A stretch of 64,000 nucleotides of DNA. Source: Candidatus Fredericiella danica (GTDB lineage Bacteria; Chloroflexota; Anaerolineae; Caldilineales; Caldilineaceae). The notes beneath the pieces were generated by a model. The model was not told where the DNA came from, did not search any database, and saw only the letters and a list, made by a program, of their open reading frames with translations. The translations under genes and the position numbers were made by a program. Location of the stretch: the NCBI GenBank assembly GCA_016713335.1, contig JADJPH010000017.1, positions 1 through 64,000 on the forward strand, given 5' to 3'. Below, piece after piece: positions 39,430 through 49,441 of this stretch. How positions within the stretch are numbered: position 1 is the stretch's first letter; each line of letters opens with the position of its first letter.

Positions 39430-39702
39430 ATGGAACAGATAAAACCTGTCCCCTACCGCATGAAATTTGAGCGCGATTACTTTGCCGCCAAAAAGGCGAT
39501 GAGGAAGAGTAAGAGGGAGATGCGCAAAGCCTTACTGGTGGGGATTGAGGCCTACCTCGAACTCAAATTTGGCGACGACGGGCTTGGGTTTCTTCCCGCC
39601 GTTACGGCCATCACCGACACCGGCAAATTGCAGGCAATTCTCACTGCGCTCAGGTCGGACATCACGTTAGCGGAAGTGCAACAGCTTGCCGCCCCCGATT
39701 AG
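39430..39702 (+). CDS. Small protein resembling the C-terminal part of Rpn/transposase-like (DUF4351-type) proteins
   Basis: A 90-residue protein with GGAGGTAG before the ATG at 39430. The basic first half (FAAKKAMRKSKREMRKAL) leads into LVGIEAYLELKFGDDGLGFLPAV and QAILTALRSDITLAEVQQL, a pattern I associate with the C-terminal tails of Rpn-family nuclease-like proteins in cyanobacteria and Chloroflexota. The nuclease domain itself is absent. With its own promoter and ribosome site it may be a real stand-alone gene. Function unknown. Confidence 0.6.
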   Translation: MEQIKPVPYRMKFERDYFAAKKAMRKSKREMRKALLVGIEAYLELKFGDDGLGFLPAVTAITDTGKLQAILTALRSDITLAEVQQLAAPD

Positions 39703-39720
39703 CACCTGCTACCACAAGCA

Positions 39721-39750
39721 ACGGGCCTGCTCCATGTGGAGCAGGCCCGT
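39721..39750. terminator. Bidirectional hairpin between the small gene and etfA
   Basis: ACGGGCCTGCTCC and its perfect complement around loop ATGT (13-bp stem), 18 bases after the small gene stop and 30 bases after the etfA stop. Confidence 0.7.
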
Positions 39751-39780
39751 GATTACCACCAGGGACAACCGCAGCTTCCG

Positions 39781-40755
39781 TTACCCAATCCGCTTCTTGA
39801 ACTCGGTCGTCAGTGCCGGCACAACCTCGTACAGGTCGCCGACGATGCCATAACTCGCCTTCTCAAAGATCGGCGCCTCGGCATCCTTGTTGATCGCCAC
39901 GATCACCTTGCTGCCACCCATCCCGGCCAGGTGCTGAATCGCACCGCTGATGCCGGCGGCGATGTACAGGTCGGGCTTGACCGTCTTGCCGGTCTGGCCA
40001 ACCTGGTACTTGTAGGGAATATACCCAGCATCGACCGCCGCGCGGCTGGCGCCAACCGCTGCGCCCAGCACGCCGGCGAGTTCGGTAATCAGCGCAAAGC
40101 CCTTCGCCGGGTCCTGCGCGACACCACGACCGCCAGAGACGATCTTTGACGCATCGGTCAGGCTGACCTCGCCGGTGTCCGTCGAGCGCACTTCCACGAT
40201 CTGCTCGGCAACCGCACCCAGGTTCGGGGCCACGGCCTTGACCGCACCTTTCGCCGCGCCGGCTTCCGGCATCGGGAACGAGCGCGGGCGGACGCTGGCC
40301 ACCTGCACCGCGCTCGAATAGACGATATCGGCCAAAATGTTGTTTGAATAGACCGAACGTACGGCAACAAGTTTGCCGCCGTCGACCTTTAGATCGATCG
40401 CATCCGGGGCCAGACCTGCGCCCAACTGCGCCGCCACCATCGCCGTGACTTCACGCCCGCGCGTGGTGCCTGCCGCCAGCACCACCGTGGCGCCGGCTGC
40501 CCCAACCGCCTGCGTCAGAGCGGCAGCGTACGCACTCAGCCGATAGTCGGCCAGGGCGCCATCGGTCAGCGTCAGCACTTCATCCGCACCATACTTGGTC
40601 GCTTCTTCCGCCGTCTTCGCCGTCTCGCCACCGATCACGGCCGCCACCAACTGGGTGCCCAATGCATCGGCCAACTGGCGACCCTTGCCAAGGACTTCCC
40701 ACGAGCTGGCGACGGGGCCACTCTTTGTTTGCTCAACCCAAACCAAAACAGACAT
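39781..40755 (-). CDS. etfA: Electron transfer flavoprotein alpha subunit
   Basis: A 324-residue EtfA. The N-terminal domain resembles EtfB (VLVWVEQTKSGPVASSWEVLGKG), followed by the FAD domain: IVSGGRGV, GYIPYKYQVGQTGKTVKPDLY, SGAIQHLAGMGGSKVIVAIN and DAEAPIFEKASYGIVGDLYEV. Together with EtfB it accepts electrons from acyl-CoA dehydrogenases and other flavoproteins and passes them to a membrane oxidoreductase. The gene is 14 bases after etfB and ends in a terminator. Intact and of normal length. Confidence 0.96.
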   Translation of the reverse strand: MSVLVWVEQTKSGPVASSWEVLGKGRQLADALGTQLVAAVIGGETAKTAEEATKYGADEVLTLTDGALADYRLSAYAAALTQAVGAAGATVVLAAGTTRGREVTAMVAAQLGAGLAPDAIDLKVDGGKLVAVRSVYSNNILADIVYSSAVQVASVRPRSFPMPEAGAAKGAVKAVAPNLGAVAEQIVEVRSTDTGEVSLTDASKIVSGGRGVAQDPAKGFALITELAGVLGAAVGASRAAVDAGYIPYKYQVGQTGKTVKPDLYIAAGISGAIQHLAGMGGSKVIVAINKDAEAPIFEKASYGIVGDLYEVVPALTTEFKKRIG

Positions 40756-40769
40756 GGTTGCGTTTCTCC

Positions 40770-41549
40770 TTAGATAACCTTCTCAGCGATCAGGGCGTCG
40801 GCCAGCTTGGCGGCCTTTTCCTGGGCGGATGCACCGTCAATCATGACGACTTTGCTCTTGCGCTCTTCAGGCTTGCGCACGTTGGTCCAGGAAGTCCGGC
40901 CGGCGCCAGACGCAACGCCGAGGCTCGCAGCTGCGGTCGCCGGGATGTTGGCCTTGCTAGCCTTGCGGATGCCCATAAAACTCGGGTAACGGGGATCGTT
41001 GATTTCCTTGCCGACGCTGACCACCGCGGGTAGGGGGACGCTCAACACTTCCTGACCGCCTTCGACAAGACGCTCAACCGTGATGCGCCCGTTGGCAACA
41101 TCGACAATCTTCGTCACACCGGTCACCAGGGGCCAGCCCAATTTCACAGCGACGCCGGCGTAAACCGCGCCACCGTTGTCGTCGACGCTCTGCTTGCCGC
41201 ATAGCACCAGATCGACCGCACCCTGCGCCGCAATCGCGGCGGCCAGTGCGTCCGCCGTGGTGAACAGGTCACCACCAGTCAGGGCGGTGTTGTCAACCAG
41301 CGCGGCCGCGCCCACGCCCATGGCCAGGGCATGCTTGAGCGCTTCGACCGCCTCGGGTGACCCCATGCTGATGGCCACCGAGTCGAAGTCAAAACGGTCA
41401 CCCAGTTGGATGGCTTCTTCCGCAGCATACTCGTCCCATGGGTTGATCACCATGGTCGCCTTGACTTTGCCCGCACGGACGTCATCGGCCGAAACCTTGG
41501 GCAGTTCGGCAGTGTCCGGCGTTTGTTTGATCAATACGACGACTTTCAC
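40770..41549 (-). CDS. etfB: Electron transfer flavoprotein beta subunit
   Basis: A 259-residue EtfB: MKVVVLIKQTPDTAE, INPWDEYAAEEAIQL, the AMP-binding region VLCGKQSVDDNGGAVYAGVA and the C-terminal recognition-loop region DPRYPSFMGIRKASKANI. Intact. The ATG at 41549 follows AGGAGGTCGAAC. It is transcribed before etfA. A promoter-hairpin-terminator unit about 290 bases upstream on the same strand may be a leader that controls it (see separate entry). Confidence 0.95.
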   Translation of the reverse strand: MKVVVLIKQTPDTAELPKVSADDVRAGKVKATMVINPWDEYAAEEAIQLGDRFDFDSVAISMGSPEAVEALKHALAMGVGAAALVDNTALTGGDLFTTADALAAAIAAQGAVDLVLCGKQSVDDNGGAVYAGVAVKLGWPLVTGVTKIVDVANGRITVERLVEGGQEVLSVPLPAVVSVGKEINDPRYPSFMGIRKASKANIPATAAASLGVASGAGRTSWTNVRKPEERKSKVVMIDGASAQEKAAKLADALIAEKVI

Positions 41550-41840
41550 AGTTCGACCTCCTATTATTGGGTCACGTCTATCAACGATTTTCCACGTATC
41601 TAAACAATTTCGGGAACGTCACCAGGTGCTATCATAATTCAATCGCCAGTTGAGGCAAGGGACGAACGTCACCGAAACGCGTGCCACATGTCATCCGGTC
41701 ACCACGACAAATCCTGGGAAGCAGCCGCGCCGGCGTTTCCCAAGTATAGGCATTTTGGTTTCAGAATTGTTCGTAGCGTGTTGCAGGTTGTCCTTTGTGC
41801 CAGGGATGGACCGAGCAAATACAAGTAAAAAGGCGTTGAT

Positions 41841-41900
41841 CAAAAAAGCGGGAACGCCATTGTTCCCGCTCGCAGAGAGAAGCGCAAGGCTTCTCAGCTA
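41841..41900 (-). ncRNA. Candidate small RNA or etfBA leader attenuator
   Basis: On the minus strand TTGCAG (41931-41936), 18-base spacer and TATAGT (41907-41912) predict a start near 41900. About 60 bases follow with a GAGAAGC/GCTTCTC hairpin (41877-41895) and then a classic intrinsic terminator: AGCGGGAAC/GTTCCCGCT stem (41847-41870) followed by six T. No ORF. It is either a short RNA or a transcription attenuator for etfBA, which begins 290 bases further on. Confidence 0.5.
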
Positions 41901-41906
41901 GGAGGC

Positions 41907-41936
41907 ACTATAACACAGCTACTCTGATCTCTGCAA
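41907..41936 (-). promoter_or_regulatory. Promoter of the small RNA/leader candidate
   Basis: TTGCAG at 41931-41936 and TATAGT at 41907-41912 read on the minus strand, spacer 18 bases. Confidence 0.45.
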
Positions 41937-42018
41937 GAACATCCCCAATCGGCACTTTTCGCGCGGCAGGTTATTTGCTCCTCTATTGCGGCGGTCGGGC
42001 CTGTGATAAGCGCGTGTC

Positions 42019-42045
42019 GCCAATCAGAGCCGCGAAGGCTGGCGG
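42019..42045 (+). repeat. Dispersed repeat, copy 2 (GCCAATCAGAGCC family)
   Basis: GCCAATCAGAGCCGCGAAGG followed by CTGGCGG; shares the core with copies at 34211 and 42087. Confidence 0.6.
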
Positions 42046-42086
42046 GGCTATGGGGGCCACACTTGTTTCGCACCAGCGCGGGCGTC

Positions 42087-42120
42087 GTCAATCAGAGCCG
42101 CGAACGTCAGCGAGCGGTTT
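42087..42120 (+). repeat. Dispersed repeat, copy 3 (GCCAATCAGAGCC family)
   Basis: GTCAATCAGAGCCGCGAACG followed by TCAGCGAGCGGTTT; the second half is self-complementary in part (CCGC against GCGG). 68 bases after copy 2. Confidence 0.6.
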
Positions 42121-42247
42121 GCCTGCCGGCTCACATCTCGAAAGGGCTGAGGGTGGCCACTTGTGCAGGCGGGGCAACTGCCGGGAAAACACCTCCCTCA
42201 CGGTCGGTGCTCTGATGGGTGGCGATGCGCTGGTTGTGCAATGGCGC

Positions 42248-42253
42248 TATAAT
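42248..42253 (+). promoter_or_regulatory. -10 box of the CPBP gene
   Basis: Consensus TATAAT 24 bases before the ATG at 42278. No clear -35 at the right distance. No good ribosome site; an in-frame GTG at 42269 is another possible start. Confidence 0.35.
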
Positions 42254-42957
42254 GGGTTGGATTAACGGGTGCTTCCAATGTACAGACTCTTTGTGCTTCT
42301 TACCCTTGTCCTCATCGCCGGCATCAGCACCATGACCTATGCCTCGGCGCGCGTCCTCAAGACCTGGCGCCCTGACTTCAATCCGCTGTTGCAACCTTCT
42401 GACATCGCCATGCGCCTGCTTGTCATTCTTGCCTGCATCGGTCTGGGGTACCTGAGCGGGCTGCCATTCCCGCAGCTCGGCTGGACCTTTCCCAATCCAG
42501 TGCTTCAGGTTGGTCTGGGGCTTCTGATTGGCGCGTTGATGGCTGTAACCATCGCCGGCGTGACCAGGTGGCTCGTGGCGCGCACCGGCGATCGCTTCTA
42601 TTCCGCGCAGATCGCCGAACTGTTGGCGCCGCAGACGAGAAGGGAAATACTTTGGGTCGGGCTGGCGCTGGTTCCCGCGGTCCTACTAGAGGAACTGCTC
42701 TTCCGCAGCCTGTTGATTGGCGGTTTTTCACCCATTTTGCCGGTGTACACATTGCTGCTGGGCGGCGCGGTGCTCTTTGGCCTGCTCCATACACCGCAAG
42801 GCATCTGGGGCGTCGCCGGGGCTGGGATCGCTGGGTTGGTGTTTGGGGTCTTGTTTTTGGTTGCCGGCAGCTTGCTGCTGCCCGTGGTGGCCCACTACGC
42901 CACCAATCTCTTTCAACTCAGTTGGTTGTACATACAACGGCGTCGCGAACGAACGGA

Positions 42958-43758
<801 letters not shown>

Positions 43759-43765
43759 GCTCTGC

Positions 43766-44656
43766 TCACGTAATCAGACTCACAAGGGCCACCAACGAAA
43801 ACACCTCGACGACAATGGCCCCAGCCCACAACATATAGGCGCCGATCGGCTGTTTGCGCGCGTTCAACCACAAGCCCCCGGCGGCATTGGCAGTCCAAAC
43901 CAACAGCCCAATGATCGGCAAACGGAAAAGCGCAGCCTTCTCGCGGATCTCTTCCGGCAAACCTTCGCTATTGTAGCGAACCGTTAAAACATCGGGCAAA
44001 TCAGTGAAGCTGATCATGACCACGCCGAAGAGCACAAGAACACCCAACATGCCCCCCAACAACAGCCATGCGCCCAATCGATCACTCGGCGCCATTCTGC
44101 CCAGTACCGCCACTCGCTGCCGCTGCGGCGCCAACCGTTGCGCCGCTCCCATCGCATACCGTTCTTGAACGGCGGCTTGAAACGCATCCGGATCGGCGGG
44201 CGAGAGTACGAAAGTAGTGGTCTGCGTATCCAGCCAGAGGCATGCTTCAGGCGGCAGCGTGGCAAGCACCTGAATGCGACCATCCCCTGGCGCCGCATCG
44301 CTCCGAAGATAGGGGGCGGGCCATTCGCTCCAACCGCCCCGCGCCTGTGCATACTCGCGCCCATGGACAATCCGCGCAATGGCAGGTAGCGGAATCAACT
44401 GGCGAGCATTGGCCCAGCGCACGGTGACGGCATTGCGGTCCACCCAGTATTCCAAGGTGAAGGCGCCCCACGTCCGGTAAAGCAGATGAACCAGGAGCGG
44501 CAAACTCGCCATCACCAGCACGAACAGGACGAACTTCAGTGCATCCGCCTCGCGGCGCACCGCCCAGACGAGAAACATCACGTCCAGTAGCACGATCCAG
44601 AGGCTGACTGCAAGTCCTTCCCAACGGCTGGGACATGGCGCCGGCTTAAAAACCAT
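43766..44656 (-). CDS. PH-domain-like membrane protein
   Basis: About 296 residues. Two N-terminal membrane helices (LAVSLWIVLLDVMFLVWAV and FVLFVLVMASLPLLVHLLY), a central soluble beta-rich part resembling bacterial PH (bPH) domains (VTVRWANARQLIPLPAI, TTTFVLSPADPDAFQAAV), and two or three C-terminal helices with DLPDVLTVRYNSEGLPEEI between them, a DUF1648-like pattern. Function unknown. The start overlaps the surE stop (GTG 44662 or ATG 44656; I chose the ATG). It lies between surE and the glycosyltransferase gene. Confidence 0.7.
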   Translation of the reverse strand: MVFKPAPCPSRWEGLAVSLWIVLLDVMFLVWAVRREADALKFVLFVLVMASLPLLVHLLYRTWGAFTLEYWVDRNAVTVRWANARQLIPLPAIARIVHGREYAQARGGWSEWPAPYLRSDAAPGDGRIQVLATLPPEACLWLDTQTTTFVLSPADPDAFQAAVQERYAMGAAQRLAPQRQRVAVLGRMAPSDRLGAWLLLGGMLGVLVLFGVVMISFTDLPDVLTVRYNSEGLPEEIREKAALFRLPIIGLLVWTANAAGGLWLNARKQPIGAYMLWAGAIVVEVFSLVALVSLIT

Positions 44657-45447
44657 GCTCACTCCACTGCGCGTCCAAGCCGTCGCTCCGCATCCTGGCC
44701 AGCAATTCGTAGTGGGTCATGTCGAGCGTAATAGGGGTGAGACTGACATAGCCGTGCTTCACAGCACCGGCATCACTGTCGAGATCGCTGTCATCATCGG
44801 CTTGCGTCCCGCCCAGCCAGTAGTAGGGCCGGCCGTGGGGATCGTGGCGCTCGATCACTTCGTCAGCGTCGTAGCGGCGCCCACCCATATGGGTGAGGCG
44901 CACCCCTTTGATTTGGTCAGGCGCCACACAGGGGACGTTGAGGTTGAGCAGTGTGTGGGTGGCAGCCCGTGTCCAATACACGAACTGCCACGCCGCGGGC
45001 GAACTCGGCAGTTGTCTTCCGCACGATCTCGGCATCGAACTCGGCGGGGACAGCATAGCAGGTGCTGACCGCAATCCCGGGCACGCCCTTGATCACCGCC
45101 TCCATCGCACAGGCGACCGTACCGCTGTAGGTGATGTCAATGCCAATGTTGTGCCCGGCATTGATGCCGCTCACGACCAGGTCAGGTTTGATGCCCAACA
45201 CGCCACCCATGACCAGGGTCACACAGTCGGTGGGGCTGCCACTGCTGCTGTAGCCCACACTGCCGTCAGGCAGTGTGACCTTATGCACCCGCAGCGGCTT
45301 ATGCATCGTCTTGATGTGACTGCTGGCGCTCCAATTGCGCTCCGGCGCCATCACGATGACATCTGCAATCGCATCCAGCGCCGTCTTCAGCGCAAAAAGT
45401 CCCGGAGATTGAATGCCGTCATCGTTGGTCACAAGTATGGTTGGCAT
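44646..45447 (-). CDS. surE: 5'/3'-nucleotidase SurE (one frameshift)
   Basis: Survival protein SurE, a divalent-metal-dependent nucleoside monophosphatase. The N terminus ILVTNDDGIQSPGL contains the metal-binding DD; APERNWSASSH, SGSPTDCV and VSGINAGHNIGIDITYSGTV with AAMEA-like ACAMEA follow. The frame changes near 44990, after which LNLNVPCVAPDQIKGVRLTH and HGYVSLTPITLDMTHY complete the protein (about 265 residues). It starts nine bases after the PBP gene stop, so it is in the same unit. Confidence 0.92.
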
Positions 45448-45455
45448 CTCTGCGC

Positions 45456-48400
45456 TTACTTCTTCTCGTGTCTCACGTACACGCGGATTGGTTGGCTTTC
45501 GACCTTGTTACCGGCCGCATCAGTCGCCACGACCTTGATTTCGTGCCCTTCCAGATAGACGCCGCCATTCGTCACGATGGACATGAAGCCCTCCGGGAAC
45601 GTTGCGGCGGTGCCGGGCTGAATATCCGGATCATCGCTCTCAAAGGCAGGCCAGTCGAATCCACCTTCGGCCGAATTCAGGTCGCGCATCTCGATTTCCC
45701 ACCGGGCATTGTAGGGTGCTACGGTGTTTTGGGCGAAACTCTTGCCGTCAATCATGAAGTCAACCTGCGCCACCGCCATGTTGTCATTGACCAATGCGTT
45801 GACATTGATCTGCTCGTCCTGCTCCATGACATACAGCCGATCCGGTTTTGGTTCGCTCACGACCAGCGTCGGGGCGGTATTGTCAATCGTAATTGGGATC
45901 GTCGCCACCCTGGGGCCGTCGCCACGGTTGACCGTGAGCCGCAGCGTATATTGGCCTTCAGCCAGCCCGGCCGCGTCCAATCGCTGTAACACGTTATTCT
46001 GAACCTCATCCCCGCGCTCGCTACCCACCAGCAGCCACTCAGTAGGTTCGAGCCCGGAGCCAATTTCCAGGCGGAACGCCCCCCCGCGCGCATTGCCAAT
46101 GATGTCGACCTGTCCACCAATATAGCTGCCTACGGTCGGCGAAATGATGGCGCTGTCCGGGTCAAAATCTTCCGGGCGCGCCGAGGTCTTTTCAGTGGGC
46201 GGCTGCGCCAGACCACTTTCGCGCACCCAGTCCGCAGCTTCTTGCGGCAAAATCTGATAGACACGCTTTTCAATGCGTTCGGGCGGCGTCGTCGGTCCCG
46301 CGAGCAGCCCGGTTTCTCTGTCAATGTCAAAAGCTTGCCAGACATTGTCAGAGATGGTTGGCTCGGTGCCGGCTACAAAGATGTCACTGCGTTGCTCCTG
46401 GCACTCCGGCGTTGGCAGCAGCCCGCTTGGCGAACAGACCGCAAGCCGGATAATGCCGGGTGGCGGCTCATACCAGGTGGCGGGCAGATTCTCGTGCAAT
46501 TTGGTCATCACCGCATTCCAGATGGGCGCTGCGCCGGACAGACCGGTCACGTTCTCCATCGATTCATTGTCGGTGTTGCCCACCCACACGCCCACCGTAA
46601 ATTGGGGCGTGTAGCCCATCGTGTAGTTGTCCTTGAAACTATTCGTGGTGCCGGTCTTCGCCGCCACCTTGCGGTCAGGCAACGTTAACGCGGTATTGGC
46701 GCCAAAGGCCGGGGCACGCGCCACGTCGTCGCTCATGATATCCTGCATCAGGTAAGCAACCTCGGCGCTGAAAATCCGTTCGGCCTGCGGCTGTTCGTAT
46801 TTATACAGCGTGTTGCCTTCGCTGTCCCGAACCTGCAGCATCGACACAGGGTCAAGCGTTCGATACCCACTCTGAATCTCTTCGGCGGGGATTGGCTTGC
46901 CGACCATGTTGCCGCTATTGGCCATGGTGCTGTAGGCAAAGACATGGTCCAACAGGGAGACTTCGCCCCCGCCGAGCACCAGGCTCAGACCGTAGAAGTT
47001 CAGGCCGCGGTTAAGCCCATTGATGCCCATCCGGTGGGCCGTGCGCAGTGCGTTGGCAACGCCGACTTGATCCATCACCTTGATGGCGGGGATGTTATAG
47101 GAGCGCGCCAGTGCATTACGGAGCGAAACCGGCCCGTGATACTGCCGGTCGTAGTTTTCCGGGCGATAGTAGGTGCCGTCGGCCTGCGGGAATGCCGTGG
47201 GCACGTCCAAAATCATGGTCTCTGGGGTCATCCCCTGCTGTAAGGCGGTCAGATACACGTACGGTTTGAAGCTTGAGCCGGGCTGGCGCTCAGCAAGCGC
47301 CATATTGACCTGACCGTCGATCTCATTGTTGTTGTAGTCGAGCGAGCCAACCATCGCCATAATCTCGCCCGTGTCATTCTTGATCACGACAACCGAGGAA
47401 TTGCTCGCATTCTTGCCCTGCTCACCAAGCACCTGCACCTGTTCGCGGGCGATCTGTTCTGCATATTTCTGTAGTTCAACATCTAGCGTTGTGTAGACCG
47501 TCAAACCCTTCTTCCAAATGTAGAAAGGATCGTCCGCCGTATTGTACTGTTGTTTGAGTTGCTCGAGCACATACAACGCAAAGTGGGGCGCGGTCATGAT
47601 GTCGAAACGCTCCGCCACCGATTTTCGCAGATTCAACTCTTGGGCGAAAGCGGCTTCAGCCTCTTCCGGCGTGATCATGCCGGCCTCGACCATCGACTGG
47701 AGCGTGACGCCCTGGCGCCGCTTGGCGTCTTCAGGATTGTCGATTGGGTTCAGCGCTGGGAATTGCGGAATTGCCGCCAGCATCGCCGATTCCGCCAGTC
47801 CCAGGTCTTTGGCGCTCTTGCCAAAATAGACCTGGCTGGCAGCCTCGATACCGTATGCCAGGTTACCGTAGAAGTTGTAGTTCAGGTACCACTCCAACAA
47901 TTGTTCCTTGGGGTAACGGCGCGTTAATTCAAGCGAAAGGATCACTTCCTTGATCTTGCGTGCATAACTCTGCTGGGTTCGCTCTTCAACCGGGATGACA
48001 ACATTCTTGATCAACTGCTGCGTGATCGAAGAACCGCCCTGCACGGCGCCGCCCTGAAGATTAGACATGAAGGCACGGGAGAGACCACGGATGTTTACGC
48101 CCGGATTCTCCCAGAAGTTGCGATCTTCCAATGCGACCGCAGCCTGCCACACCCAGGGGGACATCTTGTCGAGGGCCAAGAAGCGGCGATCACCGCCAAA
48201 TGGGCGCGGATCAACACTCTCGTACAGCAACTGGTTCCCCGTACGGTCAAAGATGCGCACCGTTTGGAACTGATCTTGTCGCTGTTCAATCACACCCACA
48301 TCAGGTAGTTGCGCCGCGTATTCGTTGTACACGCCGACAACTGTGGCGGCAACGATCCCGGTGACTGTGACGGAGGTAATGAAGAGAAAGAGGATTACAA

Positions 48401-48509
48401 CTAAGAACGCCTGCCCAATTCTTCTCCAGACTTGTGGCCGATTGGCCTCTGCCCGCTGACGCCGGCGCCGCGTCATCAAAATATAGTCGTGTCGATCAAG
48501 TCGATTCAT
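45456..48509 (-). CDS. Class A penicillin-binding protein (GT51 plus transpeptidase) with Ig-like C terminus
   Basis: Bifunctional peptidoglycan synthase of 1,017 residues, intact. A basic cytoplasmic segment and one membrane helix (about 35-60) precede the GT51 domain with ALEDRNFWENPGVN (about 127), GGSSITQQLIKN and ESAMLAAIPQFPALNP. The transpeptidase domain has SxxK in GSSFKPYVYL (about 411), SxN in ARSYNIPAIK and KTG in AAKTGTTNSFKDNY (about 618). A Pro-rich stretch is followed by beta-sandwich repeats (PTVGSYIGGQVDIIGNARGG and IDNTAPTLVVSEPK) like the C-terminal domains of PBP1C or bacterial Ig folds. The ATG at 48509 begins MNRLDRHDYILM. Confidence 0.93.
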   Translation of the reverse strand: MNRLDRHDYILMTRRRRQRAEANRPQVWRRIGQAFLVVILFLFITSVTVTGIVAATVVGVYNEYAAQLPDVGVIEQRQDQFQTVRIFDRTGNQLLYESVDPRPFGGDRRFLALDKMSPWVWQAAVALEDRNFWENPGVNIRGLSRAFMSNLQGGAVQGGSSITQQLIKNVVIPVEERTQQSYARKIKEVILSLELTRRYPKEQLLEWYLNYNFYGNLAYGIEAASQVYFGKSAKDLGLAESAMLAAIPQFPALNPIDNPEDAKRRQGVTLQSMVEAGMITPEEAEAAFAQELNLRKSVAERFDIMTAPHFALYVLEQLKQQYNTADDPFYIWKKGLTVYTTLDVELQKYAEQIAREQVQVLGEQGKNASNSSVVVIKNDTGEIMAMVGSLDYNNNEIDGQVNMALAERQPGSSFKPYVYLTALQQGMTPETMILDVPTAFPQADGTYYRPENYDRQYHGPVSLRNALARSYNIPAIKVMDQVGVANALRTAHRMGINGLNRGLNFYGLSLVLGGGEVSLLDHVFAYSTMANSGNMVGKPIPAEEIQSGYRTLDPVSMLQVRDSEGNTLYKYEQPQAERIFSAEVAYLMQDIMSDDVARAPAFGANTALTLPDRKVAAKTGTTNSFKDNYTMGYTPQFTVGVWVGNTDNESMENVTGLSGAAPIWNAVMTKLHENLPATWYEPPPGIIRLAVCSPSGLLPTPECQEQRSDIFVAGTEPTISDNVWQAFDIDRETGLLAGPTTPPERIEKRVYQILPQEAADWVRESGLAQPPTEKTSARPEDFDPDSAIISPTVGSYIGGQVDIIGNARGGAFRLEIGSGLEPTEWLLVGSERGDEVQNNVLQRLDAAGLAEGQYTLRLTVNRGDGPRVATIPITIDNTAPTLVVSEPKPDRLYVMEQDEQINVNALVNDNMAVAQVDFMIDGKSFAQNTVAPYNARWEIEMRDLNSAEGGFDWPAFESDDPDIQPGTAATFPEGFMSIVTNGGVYLEGHEIKVVATDAAGNKVESQPIRVYVRHEKK

Positions 48510-48648
48510 ATTGATTTCACCATGCGCACCGGACGCACCGGCCGCAGACCAACCCAAAGCCTAACATGCTGCACAGCCAACGCCAAATGCGCGGCGACCA
48601 GTTCCCATCTTACTTGTGGATCGTCCGCAAGTGGGTCCGTCCTTCGCG

Positions 48649-49407
48649 CTACGCCACCTTCTCCACCACAAGCAGGTGGCTCAGCCCGAAGCGGGTGAGC
48701 GGGCTATTTTCCAAGGCGTAGGTGATCCGGCGTAACCATTTCCCCAGCCCTGGACGGCGTGCTGTAATATTGTCGTACCCGGGATAGATCTGCGTGTGAT
48801 GGATCACGCGCACCGGTTGCCCGATGAACAGGTTCAACAACCCCTGCGCGGTGTACGTGCGCACATGCGGCGCCAATTTGTTGCGGATGACGTCCGGCAG
48901 GTAGTTGATCAGCGGCGTGTTTCCAAAATAGTAGCGGCCGCGCCAATAGTGGCCATGCGTCTCGAAGGGATACAGACGATTGGGGACAAAAATGATCGCC
49001 CTACCACCCACTTTGAGCACACGCAGCATCTCGGCCACCGCCAATGCATCGTCCTGGACATGTTCCAGGACCTCATGGCTGAGGACGAGATTAAAGGTCT
49101 GGGTGGGAAGCGGCAACTGCTCGCCTGCTGCCACACTGAGCGCGGCGCTTGGCACGTTGCGCACCGCAAGCGCAAGATGCTCAGGTTCGATGTCGATCCC
49201 GGCAATGGTCTCGACGTATGGCTGCATGGCCTTGATGTATATTCCAGCGCCGCAGCCGTCGACAAGGGCGCTCGCCAACTTTTCACCCGGTGGCACCTTG
49301 CCCCAGTTCAAAATCATGTCAAGCCGCCGGTTCTGACCGGCGCGCCAGACAAAGCTCGGATTTCCACGAAGTGCTGCACGTTCGCCGTGCAGGTCAAGGT
49401 TTTCCAT
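48649..49407 (-). CDS. Class I SAM-dependent methyltransferase (Methyltransf_11)
   Basis: A 252-residue methyltransferase. Motif I is VDGCGAGIYIKAM, followed by IAGIDIEPEHLALA, motif II GEQLPLPTQTFNLVLSHEVL with EHVQDD, and the post-motif LRVLKVGGRAIIFVPNRLYP. The C-terminal part (YFGNTPLINYLPDVIRN) is seen in methyltransferases acting on small molecules or lipids, but the substrate cannot be deduced. It lies 34 bases after ubiE on the same strand and 139 bases before the PBP gene. Confidence 0.82.
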   Translation of the reverse strand: MENLDLHGERAALRGNPSFVWRAGQNRRLDMILNWGKVPPGEKLASALVDGCGAGIYIKAMQPYVETIAGIDIEPEHLALAVRNVPSAALSVAAGEQLPLPTQTFNLVLSHEVLEHVQDDALAVAEMLRVLKVGGRAIIFVPNRLYPFETHGHYWRGRYYFGNTPLINYLPDVIRNKLAPHVRTYTAQGLLNLFIGQPVRVIHHTQIYPGYDNITARRPGLGKWLRRITYALENSPLTRFGLSHLLVVEKVA

Positions 49408-49441
49408 ACGCCACCCTACGTCCGGCGTTTCCGGAGGGATT

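Larger units (their letters stand above)
41550..42277. other. Long intergenic region with sRNA/attenuator candidate and two repeat copies
   Basis: No credible protein gene in 728 bases. It holds the small transcription unit at 41841-41936 and two copies of the GCCAATCAGAGCC repeat at 42019 and 42087, then the CPBP gene promoter. Confidence 0.6.

Noticed and set aside
42019..42120. CRISPR-like pair of repeats
   Set aside because: Only two imperfect copies in the region, a third elsewhere, no regular spacers and no cas genes.
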